This document shows, piece by piece, positions 26,298-35,902 of a DNA stretch of 64,000 nucleotides. The stretch's first letter is position 1; each line of letters begins with the position of its first letter. Below the pieces are notes generated by a model. It was not told the DNA's origin. It searched no databases and saw only the letters and a program-made list of their open reading frames with translations. Both the position numbers and the translations under genes were made by a program. The stretch comes from Tindallia californiensis (GTDB lineage: Bacteria; Bacillota; Clostridia; Peptostreptococcales; Tindalliaceae), in assembly GCF_900107405.1 (NCBI RefSeq), contig NZ_FNPV01000003.1, positions 39,570-103,569 on the forward strand, in the 5' to 3' direction.

Positions 26298-27806
26298 TCA
26301 TTCGTTTCTTTTGTTAAAGCCACATGCTACTTGGACTAAAGTTGCAACAGCTGATCCTGTGCCACCTTTTTGCTCATAAGCTACAGGCTCCGAAGTTCGT
26401 GCTGTCCCCGCTATATCCAAGTGAACCCATGGTTTCTCTTCCACAAAAGCTTCTAAAAACATACCTGCTGTAATCATGCCTGCACCTTTACCGCCTACAT
26501 TCGATAAATCGGCAATATCGCTTTTCAATTGATCCTTATACACGTCATCCTTAGGCATTGCCCATAGTCTTTCACCAGCCATTTTACCAGCATCTAACAC
26601 CGATGCCTGAAAATCATCATCATTGGATAACACACCGGTGTAATGATTGCCTAGTGCCACAACCACAGCACCTGTTAAGGTTGCCACATCAATGATGTGG
26701 GTAGCTCCCAACCTTTCAACAAAGGTTAAGCAGTCCGCAAGAACCAACCGGCCTTCCGCATCTGTGTTTAATACTTCAACCGTCTGTCCACTTAAGGACT
26801 TCAGAACATCCCCTGGTCTGTAAGAAGAACGAGAAGGCATGTTTTCACAAATTCCTAAGATGCCTACCACATTAGCAAGTGGTCCAATATCAGCAATAGC
26901 TGCCATGGTTCCCAAAACAGCGGCGGCTCCTGCCATATCCGTCTTCATTTCTTCCATACCAGCTGCTGGTTTTAAGGAGATTCCGCCACTGTCAAAGGTC
27001 AGACCTTTTCCAACCAATCCCAGCATTTGATCTGTATTTTGTGGATCTCCTTCATATCTCATCACTACCAATTTTGGTTCTTTCTCACTGCCTTGAGCTA
27101 CTCCCAAGAAGCAACCCATTCCGAGCTTTTCAATTTCTTCTTTTCCCATCACTTCTATTTTCATGCCCTTTTTTCGAGCAACCGCTTCCGCTTCCAGCGC
27201 CATATTTTCAGGCGTCATTTTATTTGCCGGTTCATTCACTAAGTTTCTAGTTAAGGATATTGCCTCCCCTATGCTTTGACCCATTTCTATGCCCTTCAGG
27301 AATTTTTCTTTTTCATCCTGTATAGCTGTATAAATGCGACAAGATGAAACCGTCAGTTCTTCTTCTTTTTCTTTTGTTTTGTACTGATTAAATTCATAGT
27401 TGCCTAGAACCAAGCCTTCACTAACAAAGCGTCCCACTTCTTCCGCCTGAAAAGGCAGTGGTTCAATGTTCCAAAAACCTAGTTTAGCACATTTTTCTTT
27501 TTTTGACTGCTTTACGGCTTTCGCCGCCGCTTTCTTCAAGGTAAAAACATCGATTTTATCTTTTTTTCCCATCCCTATCAATAACACTTTCCTAACCGGA
27601 ATTTTTTGATGTGTGTAAATCAATGTTGTTTCATCTCTTTTGCCACAAAAACTTTTTTCTTCAAAGATTTCTGTAAGTTGACCACCTAAGGCTTTATCGA
27701 TGGCCAGAAAAGAACTGTCCGATCTTTCACTGTCTTCAAATAATGCAATTGCCAAAAGATCAACTTCCATTTTTTCAGGTTTTTGTGCCGATACTTCTAT
27801 TCTCAT
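26298..27806 (-). CDS. pepA: Cytosol (leucyl) aminopeptidase, M17 family
   Basis: 502 residues from ATG 27806 (MRIEVSAQ), which has GGAGGG five bases upstream; an ATG at 27824 has none. The catalytic C-terminal domain shows VGKGLTFDSGGISLKP (metal and Lys) and the M17 signature NTDAEGRLVLADCL with metal ligands and catalytic Arg. The enzyme is a hexameric Zn/Mn peptidase removing N-terminal residues from peptides in the cytosol. It lies 67 bases downstream of the AI-2E-family gene. Confidence 0.96.
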   Translation of the reverse strand: MRIEVSAQKPEKMEVDLLAIALFEDSERSDSSFLAIDKALGGQLTEIFEEKSFCGKRDETTLIYTHQKIPVRKVLLIGMGKKDKIDVFTLKKAAAKAVKQSKKEKCAKLGFWNIEPLPFQAEEVGRFVSEGLVLGNYEFNQYKTKEKEEELTVSSCRIYTAIQDEKEKFLKGIEMGQSIGEAISLTRNLVNEPANKMTPENMALEAEAVARKKGMKIEVMGKEEIEKLGMGCFLGVAQGSEKEPKLVVMRYEGDPQNTDQMLGLVGKGLTFDSGGISLKPAAGMEEMKTDMAGAAAVLGTMAAIADIGPLANVVGILGICENMPSRSSYRPGDVLKSLSGQTVEVLNTDAEGRLVLADCLTFVERLGATHIIDVATLTGAVVVALGNHYTGVLSNDDDFQASVLDAGKMAGERLWAMPKDDVYKDQLKSDIADLSNVGGKGAGMITAGMFLEAFVEEKPWVHLDIAGTARTSEPVAYEQKGGTGSAVATLVQVACGFNKRNE

Positions 27807-27873
27807 ATTATCCCTCCAAATCATATTGTATGCTTCTTTTTGTCAGTTATTATATAAATCCTTAAGCATAGCG

Positions 27874-29073
27874 TCAGCCATGTTCGTGCCCGTTTTCTTC
27901 TTCCTTTTGCCGAATCAGAACAATGAATAATTTTCGTAAAAAAAGTCTGATAACACTAAACACCGGGACACCTAGAAACATTCCCATGACACCGAAAAGT
28001 TTTCCTCCTATAATAATAGAAAAGATCACCCAGAAAGGTGGCATCCCAACACTGCTTCCTAAAATCTTAGGTCCCAGGTATAGACCGTCAAATTGCTGAA
28101 GCGCCAAGAGAAATGCGACCACCCAAAAAGCTTTCACCGGACTGTCTATCAATGTTAATAATCCTGCCGGAATCATTCCTAATATGGGTCCAAAGTATGG
28201 AATCATATTGGCTACGCCTACAAATACACTCAGTAATAGCGCATACCGAATATCCATCAAAAGCATTCCAATATAGCACAATATTCCAATAATTAGAGAA
28301 TCAATAGATTTACCAACAATAAATCGAGAAAACAAGTAATCTGCTTCTCGTCCAAAATCTTTAATTTTCTCCACCTTATCTTTGCGAAAAAATGCACGCA
28401 GCACAGATTCCATGCCATTTTTAAAAGATTCCTTATCCGCCAATGCATATACCGAGATTACCAAACCAAGAACAAAATTAAGAAACCCGGAAGTAATTGC
28501 CATAGCCCTGTTAATAACAAGAGCAACGGATATTTCCATAATTTCACTGGCTCGATCCAGGTAGCGATCTAAATTTTGCTCGATTGGTTCTGCAAAATCA
28601 TATAGGTCAATATTAATATGATAGATCTGAATCGTTCTAAACTCCGTTGACCAACGATTAATAAAAGTTTCGATAAACGCGGCATACTCCGGCGCTCTTC
28701 TGGCAATATCTCTTACATTAGCAATGATTTGCGGCACAATGATCATAATTAAGGCGGTTAATGCACCTGCAAAAATAAGGTATACGCTTAAAATACTTAG
28801 ATTGCGCCGTCGTTTTGCACTTTTTTCTTTCCCGAAAATTCTTCTAAAAAACCTGGTTTCAAACCACCTGACTCCTGGATTAAGAAGATAGGCAATAAAT
28901 CCCGCTATTATAAATGGGCTAAGAAGCTTTCTAAGCCATTTAAATCCAAGCCTCACACTATCAACAAAAATAGTAAGATTATCCACTACATGATAAAAGA
29001 TAATCGCGATAATAATCGTCAACGATGCATAAAGCGTATATTTTAAGTATTGATGGTCCCATTTAATGCGCAA
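27874..29073 (-). CDS. AI-2E/PerM family membrane protein
   Basis: A polytopic protein of about 399 residues with roughly eight hydrophobic segments and the family blocks AGFIAYLLNPGVRWFE, GKSIDSLIIGILCYIGM and GVANMIPYFGPILGMIPA. Members have been linked to autoinducer-2 export or to Na+/H+ antiport; the substrate here is unknown. I choose TTG 29073, six bases after GGGAGGG. The ATG at 29106 is in frame but has no ribosome binding site. Its C-terminus ends in a charged EEENGHEHG tail. Confidence 0.88.
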   Translation of the reverse strand: MRIKWDHQYLKYTLYASLTIIIAIIFYHVVDNLTIFVDSVRLGFKWLRKLLSPFIIAGFIAYLLNPGVRWFETRFFRRIFGKEKSAKRRRNLSILSVYLIFAGALTALIMIIVPQIIANVRDIARRAPEYAAFIETFINRWSTEFRTIQIYHINIDLYDFAEPIEQNLDRYLDRASEIMEISVALVINRAMAITSGFLNFVLGLVISVYALADKESFKNGMESVLRAFFRKDKVEKIKDFGREADYLFSRFIVGKSIDSLIIGILCYIGMLLMDIRYALLLSVFVGVANMIPYFGPILGMIPAGLLTLIDSPVKAFWVVAFLLALQQFDGLYLGPKILGSSVGMPPFWVIFSIIIGGKLFGVMGMFLGVPVFSVIRLFLRKLFIVLIRQKEEENGHEHG

Positions 29074-29169
29074 CCAAAACCCTCCCGCCTCTGTTATTAT
29101 TCTCATGCTTTACAGGCTTTATTATAACGCAATATGCATTTTTCTTCCATCCTAAACAGGATTCTTAAT

Positions 29170-29197
29170 TTCTGGTGGCGTTTAAACTCCACCAGAA
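29170..29197 (-). terminator. Hairpin after the ATP-grasp ligase gene, possible terminator
   Basis: Nine-bp arms TTCTGGTGG/CCACCAGAA follow the stop of the ligase gene. The minus-strand tail (ATTAAGAATCC) has few Ts, so termination may be inefficient. Confidence 0.5.
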
Positions 29198-29211
29198 GGT
29201 TAGAAGCCGTT

Positions 29212-30546
29212 TTATTTATTCACACGATATGCCGGTACTGTATAACACTCCACCACAGATCCAATAATACTTTTACGCCCTGTTCTGATATAGGGGCCCT
29301 GAAACTTTTCATTGTACACAAAACACCCCATCAAGTATTGTTGCTCTTCGAAGGTCACTTCCCCTTTTTCAAACATAGCCATTGGCATTCTAGGAACATG
29401 ACAATACTGCTGTATCAAGTAGTTCTGTGAACTTGCTTTTTCTAAGAGTTGCTTCCATTCTTCTACTGAATAATCCTGACCTGCATATACTCCTGATGAA
29501 GCATACAAATCTTCCGGCTTTATAATATAATGCTGTTTATGATCTACCCATTCTTGCCATTGATCAGGGTTGCCTTTATCTAAAATAGCTGTATAGGGAA
29601 TATGGTTGCGAATAAAGGCTTTTTCCTCCGGCTCCAAAAAATCATTGACGTCTTCGTTATGCAAAACCGCAAAAAAACGTTTGTTATGAGGTATTTGTGA
29701 TCGAAAGGGACCTACCACACAAACATTCCCGTCCAAATAGGCGTCTGTCAATGCCTTTGTAGCCGGATACCGTTCTACCGCTTCCCAGCTAACCAATCGA
29801 CGATATACCGCATCAATGGAAAAGTCTCCAGCCTTAAGCTTGCCTTCCGAATAAGAAAGTTCCCGGACATCTACTATTCGAGTGGGACATCCACAAGTCT
29901 CAAAGGCCTTTTGAAATTCGATGAACTCAGACGGTACCTCATCCTGAAACCAGTCAATAATAGCAATGTTCGGAAAGGATTTCTCTCCCGAAAATGCTCG
30001 ATAATTTTCTAAAAAAGCGGTTGTCCAGCTCTTGAAAAACTCCCCTTCCTTCAGCTCTAACTCATCTAGCGGTGATGTGTTTATGCTTGGTGAAGTCCCA
30101 ATAATTCGCTGTAATTCTCGGCATTCCGTCATGCCTGAAGAGCCATCCGTATTCATTTCACACAATTGAAAGCTCCCATCAAAATGATAAAAAACATCGA
30201 TTCGAGTCATTGGTACAGCATAATGGTAGCCGGGATCTTTTAGTATCAATGCTTCCATTAAATCATTAAAACCAAAAAGCCGCCGATAATCCGGTTCTGC
30301 TAAATATCGCTCCGTTACCTTCTTTGTGATCTCCAGCATTTTAACTGAAATTTTTTCCAGGTCTTCCCATTGCTCCTCTGTAAGAAAAAAAGGTTGGTAG
30401 AGAAATTCCACAGGTTTACCCTTGTATTTTGCAGGCGATGCTTCTACTTCTTTCAGCGCTTCTTGGTAGTCTCTCCAAAATGAGCTTGGATCACGCTTTA
30501 CCATTTGTTCATATAAGTCAAACCCAATACTGGGAAGTCCCTTCAT
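29212..30546 (-). CDS. Glutathionylspermidine-synthase-like ATP-grasp ligase
   Basis: 444 residues resembling the synthetase half of glutathionylspermidine synthase (preATP-grasp plus ATP-grasp). Visible blocks include RIDVFYHFDGSFQLCEMNTDGSSGM (split here only as a description: metal-binding CEMNTD), IDWFQDE, YRRLVSWE, IIKPEDLYASSGVYAG and GCFVYNEKFQGPYIRTG. The amidase (CHAP) half of the E. coli enzyme is absent, as in YgiC/YjfC-type proteins. It should form an amide bond between a peptide-like acid and an amine; the substrates are unknown. It overlaps the upstream glutamate-cysteine-ligase-like gene by four bases (ATGA), so the two products very likely act in one pathway. Confidence 0.8.
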   Translation of the reverse strand: MKGLPSIGFDLYEQMVKRDPSSFWRDYQEALKEVEASPAKYKGKPVEFLYQPFFLTEEQWEDLEKISVKMLEITKKVTERYLAEPDYRRLFGFNDLMEALILKDPGYHYAVPMTRIDVFYHFDGSFQLCEMNTDGSSGMTECRELQRIIGTSPSINTSPLDELELKEGEFFKSWTTAFLENYRAFSGEKSFPNIAIIDWFQDEVPSEFIEFQKAFETCGCPTRIVDVRELSYSEGKLKAGDFSIDAVYRRLVSWEAVERYPATKALTDAYLDGNVCVVGPFRSQIPHNKRFFAVLHNEDVNDFLEPEEKAFIRNHIPYTAILDKGNPDQWQEWVDHKQHYIIKPEDLYASSGVYAGQDYSVEEWKQLLEKASSQNYLIQQYCHVPRMPMAMFEKGEVTFEEQQYLMGCFVYNEKFQGPYIRTGRKSIIGSVVECYTVPAYRVNK

Positions 30547-31850
30547 TTTTTTTCCTCCCCAAATCCTCTATTGGCCGCAAGATACTTCATCCAGTCCGCT
30601 TCTTTCTTTGCCCGTTGAAGCGAAATATCCGCCAGCGTTTTTTCTTCTTCAACCAGTACTTCCAATTTGGATAACCAGTTTCTTTCTTCTTTATTGAGGA
30701 CCCTCTTTGCTAAGTCAAAAAGAATAAGCATTATTTCACGACACGTGTGTCCTTCTATTTTAATCCCATATCCTTTTTCCATTATTTGCCTTCTGTAATT
30801 CAATAATTTTTGATCCGTCACATCCTTAGATAATCGATACAGGTAATCCAATGCTTCCTGCTGATAAAATAATCCTTTAATCAGAGCCGTAAAAGCCAAA
30901 TTGTAAGGAAATGGAATAGAATCCGCCATTCTAATTTCCATATACTGCCTCAGTCTAACATCAGGAAAAACCATAGACAGCAAATGATCCACTTCTTCAT
31001 CGCTTAGTAAGTCAAAGTTTTCCAGTTCACCAGCTTTTTTGTTTTCCGCATCAATAAAGCGGTTGTCTTTCTTAGTCATAATAGGACAGACATTCAAGAT
31101 ATAACGAGCATACTCTCGATATCCAAAAGACCTGTCCATCACCCCCGGAATCAATCCACTTCTGGCAGGATCCGTTTCATCCCATATAGCTGTTCTCATG
31201 CTGTGATGCGTCACCGGATTCCCCTCAAAATAAGGGGCGTTATCGGTTAGCAACGCTAGGACAGGCATTAAAAAATGAGCTACTCTAAACTTTTTACTAA
31301 AATCTTCCTCGTTACAGTAATCAATCACTACCTGAAGCGAGGCCGTGCCTTTCATCATATTATGGGCATACCTGCCACGCTTTTTAAGGTATTCCGACAT
31401 AAAAACATACCGTTCTTTCGGATTAAAAGGTATCTCATTAATGGAAGATTTTGGATGATAACCGATGCATAGTAACCACTGATCCTGAGACTCTGTAATA
31501 GGAATAATTTTTTCTAGAAAATTATGATAAATGGAGGCCATCTCTTCTAATTGTGCACATGGTCGAATGCTGATTTCGATCTGCCCCCCCGGTTCAAGGG
31601 TAATCTGATAGTCAGGGTGAGACAGTCCTATTAAATGACTTTTCTCCCATATCGGTTCATGTGCTTCATCCTTCATTTGATCAAGAATAGCTTCTATTCC
31701 TTTATCCTGTTCATAAGAAACACTCTGCCCACTTATTTTATCAACAACAAAATGCTCCAGTTCCATTCCTATCATTACCGCATCTGGATTTTTTTCTCCT
31801 TTTTTAAGTAATTCAATTACTCTGTCTTCTTTATACTGCCATGTATTCAT
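30543..31850 (-). CDS. Glutamate-cysteine ligase-like protein (GCS2-type)
   Basis: 435 residues from ATG 31850 (MNTWQYKEDR). The protein matches the glutamate-cysteine ligase superfamily: GMELEHFVVD at the N-terminus, EPGGQIEIS, GYHPKSS, MMKGTASLQVVIDY and RLRQYMEIRMADS-type blocks line the usual glutamate/ATP site. It would join glutamate to cysteine or another amine. The second gene of the operon is a glutathionylspermidine-synthase-like ligase and no glutathione synthetase (GshB) is present, so the end product is not obviously glutathione. The ribosome binding site (GGGTG) is weak; an upstream ATG at 31877 is possible but lacks support. Confidence 0.82.
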   Translation of the reverse strand: MNTWQYKEDRVIELLKKGEKNPDAVMIGMELEHFVVDKISGQSVSYEQDKGIEAILDQMKDEAHEPIWEKSHLIGLSHPDYQITLEPGGQIEISIRPCAQLEEMASIYHNFLEKIIPITESQDQWLLCIGYHPKSSINEIPFNPKERYVFMSEYLKKRGRYAHNMMKGTASLQVVIDYCNEEDFSKKFRVAHFLMPVLALLTDNAPYFEGNPVTHHSMRTAIWDETDPARSGLIPGVMDRSFGYREYARYILNVCPIMTKKDNRFIDAENKKAGELENFDLLSDEEVDHLLSMVFPDVRLRQYMEIRMADSIPFPYNLAFTALIKGLFYQQEALDYLYRLSKDVTDQKLLNYRRQIMEKGYGIKIEGHTCREIMLILFDLAKRVLNKEERNWLSKLEVLVEEEKTLADISLQRAKKEADWMKYLAANRGFGEEKK

Positions 31851-31952
31851 GCTTACACCCGCTTTCCTTGATGTCAAACCTCAAAACGATACTATTACAC
31901 GTTTATTGCTACCCTCATTCCTTTATTTTACACAGATTCCATCATTTAGCAA

Positions 31953-31983
31953 CAAAAAACCCTCCCCAGAAAACTGGAGAGGG
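31953..31983 (-). terminator. Terminator of the TAXI-TRAP operon
   Basis: Minus-strand hairpin CCCTCTCCAG-TTTT-CTGGGGAGGG with TTTTTTG following. A second hairpin (GCTCCAG/CTGGAGC, 31995-32016) lies between it and the stop codon. Confidence 0.88.
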
Positions 31984-31994
31984 ATAAGAAAAGG

Positions 31995-32016
31995 GCTCCA
32001 GAGGGGGCCCTGGAGC
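31995..32016 (-). repeat. GC-rich hairpin between TRAP permease stop and terminator
   Basis: Inverted repeat GCTCCAG/CTGGAGC with a G/C-rich loop immediately 3' of the permease gene. It has no T run of its own and may stabilise the mRNA end. Confidence 0.6.
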
Positions 32017-32022
32017 AACAAG

Positions 32023-34017
32023 TTAAGCTTCTGTTGCTGTTGTTCCTGATGGACTCATTTCTTTCTTTTTCTTTTTTACTTTTACATATTGCGAACCTAA
32101 AATAATGGCAATAATCAATATTCCAATGGCATCTTGCATCATATTAGCACTAATGAGAAGCAAGGATGCTCCCAAAAGAACTATTCTTTGAATAACCGGT
32201 ATCGTCGCAAAGAAGTATCCTTCCGCTGCACTGGCCAGTATCGTTACCCCTATAATCGCTGTCGAAGCTACCAATACACCTTCTAAAAAAGTAGTCCCTC
32301 TTAAAAGCAAGGCGCTATTATAAACAAACATATAGGGTACAATAAATCCGGCAATCGATAGCTTCATTGACTCAACGCCCGTCTTCATTGCGTTACCACC
32401 AGAAATACCTGCGGCCGCAAAAGAAGCCAGAGCTACTGGAGGAGTAATGTTTGCAAACATCGCGAAATAAAAGACAAATAAATGAGCGACAATCGGCTCA
32501 ATACCCAGTTGGATTAAAGCTGGAGCAGCCATGGTCGCCGTGATGAGATAAGCCGGTATACTCGGTAGTCCCATCCCAAGAATAATACAGGTCAACATGG
32601 TGAAAATCAACGTAAACATCAGGCTGGTACCACCTAAAGAAACAATGGTATAGGCCATGCTAAGTCCAAATCCTGTAATGCTAGCCACTCCTACAATCGG
32701 CCCAACCGCCGCACAAGCTACAGCTACAGGAACAACGGATCTGGCTCCCGCATCCAAAGATTCAAGGATTTCCTTAAAATTCATCCTAGTAGTAGGTCGC
32801 AAGGTACTGATAAAAATCGTTACTAAAATCGTTAAAAAGGCTGAAAAAATAATAGTTCTGCCACTAAAAAACAACATATATACAAGAAATAATAATGGAA
32901 GTAACAAGTGACCTCTTTCTTTCATCACTTCTTTTACCGTCGGAAGTTGCTCCTTCGGAATTCCTTCCAATCCTTTTTTGGAAGCTCGCATTTGCACTTG
33001 TACCATAATTCCCAGATAATAAAGTAAGGCAGGTAAGATAGCCGCCATTACGATCACCCGGTATTGGACTCCTAACACTTCAGCCATGATAAAGGCAGCA
33101 GCTCCCATAATCGGCGGCAAAAGCTGCCCGCCTACAGAAGCAGAAGCTTCCACAGCGCCAGAGAAATCTTCGCTATATCCAGTACGTTTCATAAGTGGAA
33201 TCGTAAAGGCACCGGTTGTTACCACATTGGCAATAGCGGCTCCATTAATACTTCCCAAAAAACCACTGGCAATGACCGCCACTTTAGCCGGTCCACCTTT
33301 TGTATGTCCTGCAGCGGCCATGGCAATGTCATTAAAAAACTGACCCATTCCTGATTTATTCATAATGGCACCAAAAAGAATAAAGAGAAAGATATACGTA
33401 GAGGCTACCCCTACAGCTGTACCATATATGCCATCAGTTGTCACAAAGAGATGATTAACAATTTGTTGCCATTGGTAGCCACGATGTCCAAAAAATCCCG
33501 GCATATTGCTTCCAAACAACGAATAGGCAATGAAAATAAGTCCTAAGGAAGGCAACGCCCATCCTGTTACTCTTCGTGCCGCTTCTAATACCAAAATGAC
33601 TAGCACCGCACCAAAAAACAGGTCTGCCTGATTCGGTATCCCGGCCCGATGAACAATCCCCAGATAATCGTAAAATATATACACTGTAACCGATACGGCT
33701 AATACCGCACAAACAGCATCATACCAGGACAATTTTTGTCGGCTGGCTCTTTTATGCGCCGGATACAATAAATAAGCTAAGGCTAAGATCATCGCCACAT
33801 GCAACGATCTGTGTTTCAATGTTACTAGCGTTCCAAAATAGGCCGTATATAAGTGATAAAGCGAAATTGCAATTGCAAAGACGGATATAAAAACAGACAT
33901 CCCTTTGCTTTTATAGGTTCTTGTTCTTGCTTCGGCATCGTATTTTTCTAGCAATTCCTGCTGTTTTTTCTCATCCAACTCTTCTTCTAACAATATATTA
34001 TTCTTCATTTCATCCAT
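32023..34017 (-). CDS. TRAP transporter fused permease (TAXI type, 4TM-12TM)
   Basis: About 664 residues with some 17-18 hydrophobic helices, the length of fused DctQ-DctM permeases that work with TAXI binding proteins. GFLGSINGAAIANVVTTGAFTIPLM and GMGLPSIPAYLITA are typical DctM segments. It should take up a solute delivered by the TAXI protein, driven by an ion gradient. I start it at ATG 34017 (MDEMKNN), preceded by GAGGTGAGGG that overlaps the stop of the DUF1850 gene, indicating translational coupling. The transported substrate cannot be read from sequence. Confidence 0.94.
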   Translation of the reverse strand: MDEMKNNILLEEELDEKKQQELLEKYDAEARTRTYKSKGMSVFISVFAIAISLYHLYTAYFGTLVTLKHRSLHVAMILALAYLLYPAHKRASRQKLSWYDAVCAVLAVSVTVYIFYDYLGIVHRAGIPNQADLFFGAVLVILVLEAARRVTGWALPSLGLIFIAYSLFGSNMPGFFGHRGYQWQQIVNHLFVTTDGIYGTAVGVASTYIFLFILFGAIMNKSGMGQFFNDIAMAAAGHTKGGPAKVAVIASGFLGSINGAAIANVVTTGAFTIPLMKRTGYSEDFSGAVEASASVGGQLLPPIMGAAAFIMAEVLGVQYRVIVMAAILPALLYYLGIMVQVQMRASKKGLEGIPKEQLPTVKEVMKERGHLLLPLLFLVYMLFFSGRTIIFSAFLTILVTIFISTLRPTTRMNFKEILESLDAGARSVVPVAVACAAVGPIVGVASITGFGLSMAYTIVSLGGTSLMFTLIFTMLTCIILGMGLPSIPAYLITATMAAPALIQLGIEPIVAHLFVFYFAMFANITPPVALASFAAAGISGGNAMKTGVESMKLSIAGFIVPYMFVYNSALLLRGTTFLEGVLVASTAIIGVTILASAAEGYFFATIPVIQRIVLLGASLLLISANMMQDAIGILIIAIILGSQYVKVKKKKKEMSPSGTTATEA

Positions 34018-34024
34018 GCTACCC

Positions 34025-34540
34025 TCACCTCTCTTCAATGATCATTCTCAAGGATTGGTGATGCGGGAGATCTTCCCCCTTCAATATAATTTCACCATTG
34101 TATGTGATTTCAGGAAGTGCTGTATGAGAATGTATCCAATCATAATAATCAATCTGATGGTTTTTTGGTTCAAAAACCATCATCCCTTCCTCGACAAAAA
34201 AACCATCTTGATGCTCATGAGGAATTCCTGCACCAAATCCAGCAAATCGACTTTCAATCAAATAAAGGTTTCCTTCCTCATTCAGTTGAAATGTTTCTGA
34301 CCATTCAATGTGTTCTACCGAGTGAATCCAGTGAAAACCAATCACATCTCCAGCTTGTATAGGACTTTTATACAGCACCGTTTCTTCCGAAGCTTCCCTG
34401 ATCAGGACCATCCATTCCTTTTCTTGAAAGGCTGAACAGGCAAGTGACAGTAAAGACACGATTGTCACTAAGGTGAAAATGGTTAAAAAGGAGGAGGCAG
34501 CCCTCCTCCTACCTGCTGTTTTCGTCATTAGATCCATCAC
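34025..34540 (-). CDS. DUF1850 protein of the TRAP operon
   Basis: 171 residues with an N-terminal hydrophobic signal ending in LSLACSAF, possibly a lipoprotein. The DUF1850 part shows FHWIHSVEHIEWSETF and ESRFAGFGAGIPHE. DUF1850 proteins are regularly encoded between TAXI and permease genes, and their function is unknown. Start codons GTG 34540, ATG 34537 and ATG 34528 are all possible. The gene lies between the binding protein (2-base gap) and the permease (7-base gap). Confidence 0.85.
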   Translation of the reverse strand: MMDLMTKTAGRRRAASSFLTIFTLVTIVSLLSLACSAFQEKEWMVLIREASEETVLYKSPIQAGDVIGFHWIHSVEHIEWSETFQLNEEGNLYLIESRFAGFGAGIPHEHQDGFFVEEGMMVFEPKNHQIDYYDWIHSHTALPEITYNGEIILKGEDLPHHQSLRMIIEER

Positions 34541-34542
34541 AT

Positions 34543-35538
34543 CTATTCAATCGCTCCGACTTCCTGAAAATACCTTTCAGCGCCTGGGTGTAAAGGAACA
34601 ATCATTCCATCTTTTACAGATTCCAGATTAATGTGTTGCTTTGCCGCATTGTGAGCACTATGAATAGTAGCAATATGTTCAAAAATTCCTTTTGTTATTT
34701 CATAAACAACATCTTCTGGTATTTCATGATGTACCAGCATCAAATTCATGATCGTTGCCGTATTCACATCTTCGTCATTATCATAAGTTCCTGCTGGGAT
34801 AATTTGTGGTACAAAGAATGGATAGTTTTCTTCCAGATATGCCATTCCTTCTCCTTCAATCGGTACGATCACAATATCATTGGTTGTTCCAAGATCCATC
34901 ACTGTAGCGTTTGGAATACCACTGGTTACAAAAGCAGCGTCAATCATTCCATTACGCATCTGATCTACCGCTTCACCGTAGTTCAGGTAATCTTCATTAA
35001 CATCGTCATAACTCATTCCATGAGCTTCAAACATTAACCGAGCATTTAGTTCTACACCAGAATTTGGCGCACCAATACCCACTCGTTTTCCTTCAAGATC
35101 ATAAAAACTCTCAATACCAGAGTCAGCCATCGCTACCAATTGAACATAGTTGGGATATAAACTCATCAAACCTCTAAGTTCCTCTTTCGGTTCTTGATCT
35201 TCAAAAGCTCCAAAAGCTTCATATGCCTGAGTTACAGCATCCGCCATCGCAATTGCCATTTCCGCTTGATTGTTTAACAATAAATTGATATTTTCTACAG
35301 ATGCCCCTGTAGACTGTGCTGAAGAGCGGAATCCTAAATCATTTTGAATAACACTAGAAAAAGCGCCTCCAATCGGATAATAAATACCACTGGTAGGTCC
35401 TGTTGCTACCGTAATAAACAGATCAGACTCCGGAGCAGAAGCTACTTCTTCAGCATCTGTTGCCACATCTTCCGATCCACCTCCACATGCAGCGAGAACC
35501 ATGGTTAAGGCTAATAAAAGAATTAATAGTTTTTTCAT
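34543..35538 (-). CDS. TAXI family TRAP transporter solute-binding lipoprotein
   Basis: 331 residues with a lipobox LAAC (Cys18), so it is anchored outside the membrane. The mature part has the TAXI block ATGPTSGIYYPIGGAF, followed by SAQSTGASVENINLL and GIGAPNSGVELNAR. It captures the substrate for the fused permease. It is the first gene of the operon, and a perfect sigma-54 promoter lies upstream at 35595-35610. A GGGGAG ribosome binding site precedes the ATG. Confidence 0.95.
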   Translation of the reverse strand: MKKLLILLLALTMVLAACGGGSEDVATDAEEVASAPESDLFITVATGPTSGIYYPIGGAFSSVIQNDLGFRSSAQSTGASVENINLLLNNQAEMAIAMADAVTQAYEAFGAFEDQEPKEELRGLMSLYPNYVQLVAMADSGIESFYDLEGKRVGIGAPNSGVELNARLMFEAHGMSYDDVNEDYLNYGEAVDQMRNGMIDAAFVTSGIPNATVMDLGTTNDIVIVPIEGEGMAYLEENYPFFVPQIIPAGTYDNDEDVNTATIMNLMLVHHEIPEDVVYEITKGIFEHIATIHSAHNAAKQHINLESVKDGMIVPLHPGAERYFQEVGAIE

Positions 35539-35594
35539 TTCAATCTCCCCTTTTTTCTTTTTTATGTGTAAAGAATGCTTCTCTCTACATATGT

Positions 35595-35610
35595 TGCAAA
35601 TATCGTGCCA
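35595..35610 (-). promoter_or_regulatory. Sigma-54 (-24/-12) promoter of the TAXI-TRAP operon
   Basis: Minus-strand TGGCACG-ATAT-TTGCA matches the sigma-54 consensus at every key base (-24 GG and -12 GC with correct spacing). It lies about 60 bases upstream of the binding-protein gene. The neighbouring NtrC-type regulator is the obvious activator. Confidence 0.9.
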
Positions 35611-35651
35611 TTTATCAATCTGACACTTATTTTTTTCTGTAAAGTCTGAAC

Positions 35652-35679
35652 ACTTTGCAAAATCGCAACTTTGTTAAAT
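35652..35679. promoter_or_regulatory. Candidate upstream activator repeats ACTTTGCAAAAT / ACTTTGTTAAAT
   Basis: Two 12-base direct repeats (10 of 12 identical, 16-base period) lie about 45-70 bases upstream of the sigma-54 promoter. The position is suitable for binding of the NtrC-type activator, but the assignment is inferred. Confidence 0.4.
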
Positions 35680-35730
35680 TCTTATTTTTTGCTGGCGTAA
35701 TTTTCCACTCTATTCATTTTTCTTCACATA

Positions 35731-35761
35731 AAAAAACGGCATATTTTTCCTCAAATATGCC
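35731..35761 (-). terminator. Terminator of the histidine kinase-regulator operon
   Basis: Minus-strand hairpin GGCATATTT-GAGGAA-AAATATGCC followed by GTTTTTTT. The remaining part of the 364-base gap between 35539 and 35902 holds the sigma-54 promoter and no gene that I can see. Confidence 0.85.
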
Positions 35762-35902
35762 AATAGATGGAGATTATTATGATCTATCTGTGGTACTGAC
35801 TTATCCTTTGCTTTCATTGAAAAGCATTATCAATACCGGCACTTTTTTCCTGGTCGGCATTTTTTTCCTTCCCCTTTTTCTTGTCTTTCTTGCTGACCGT
35901 TG

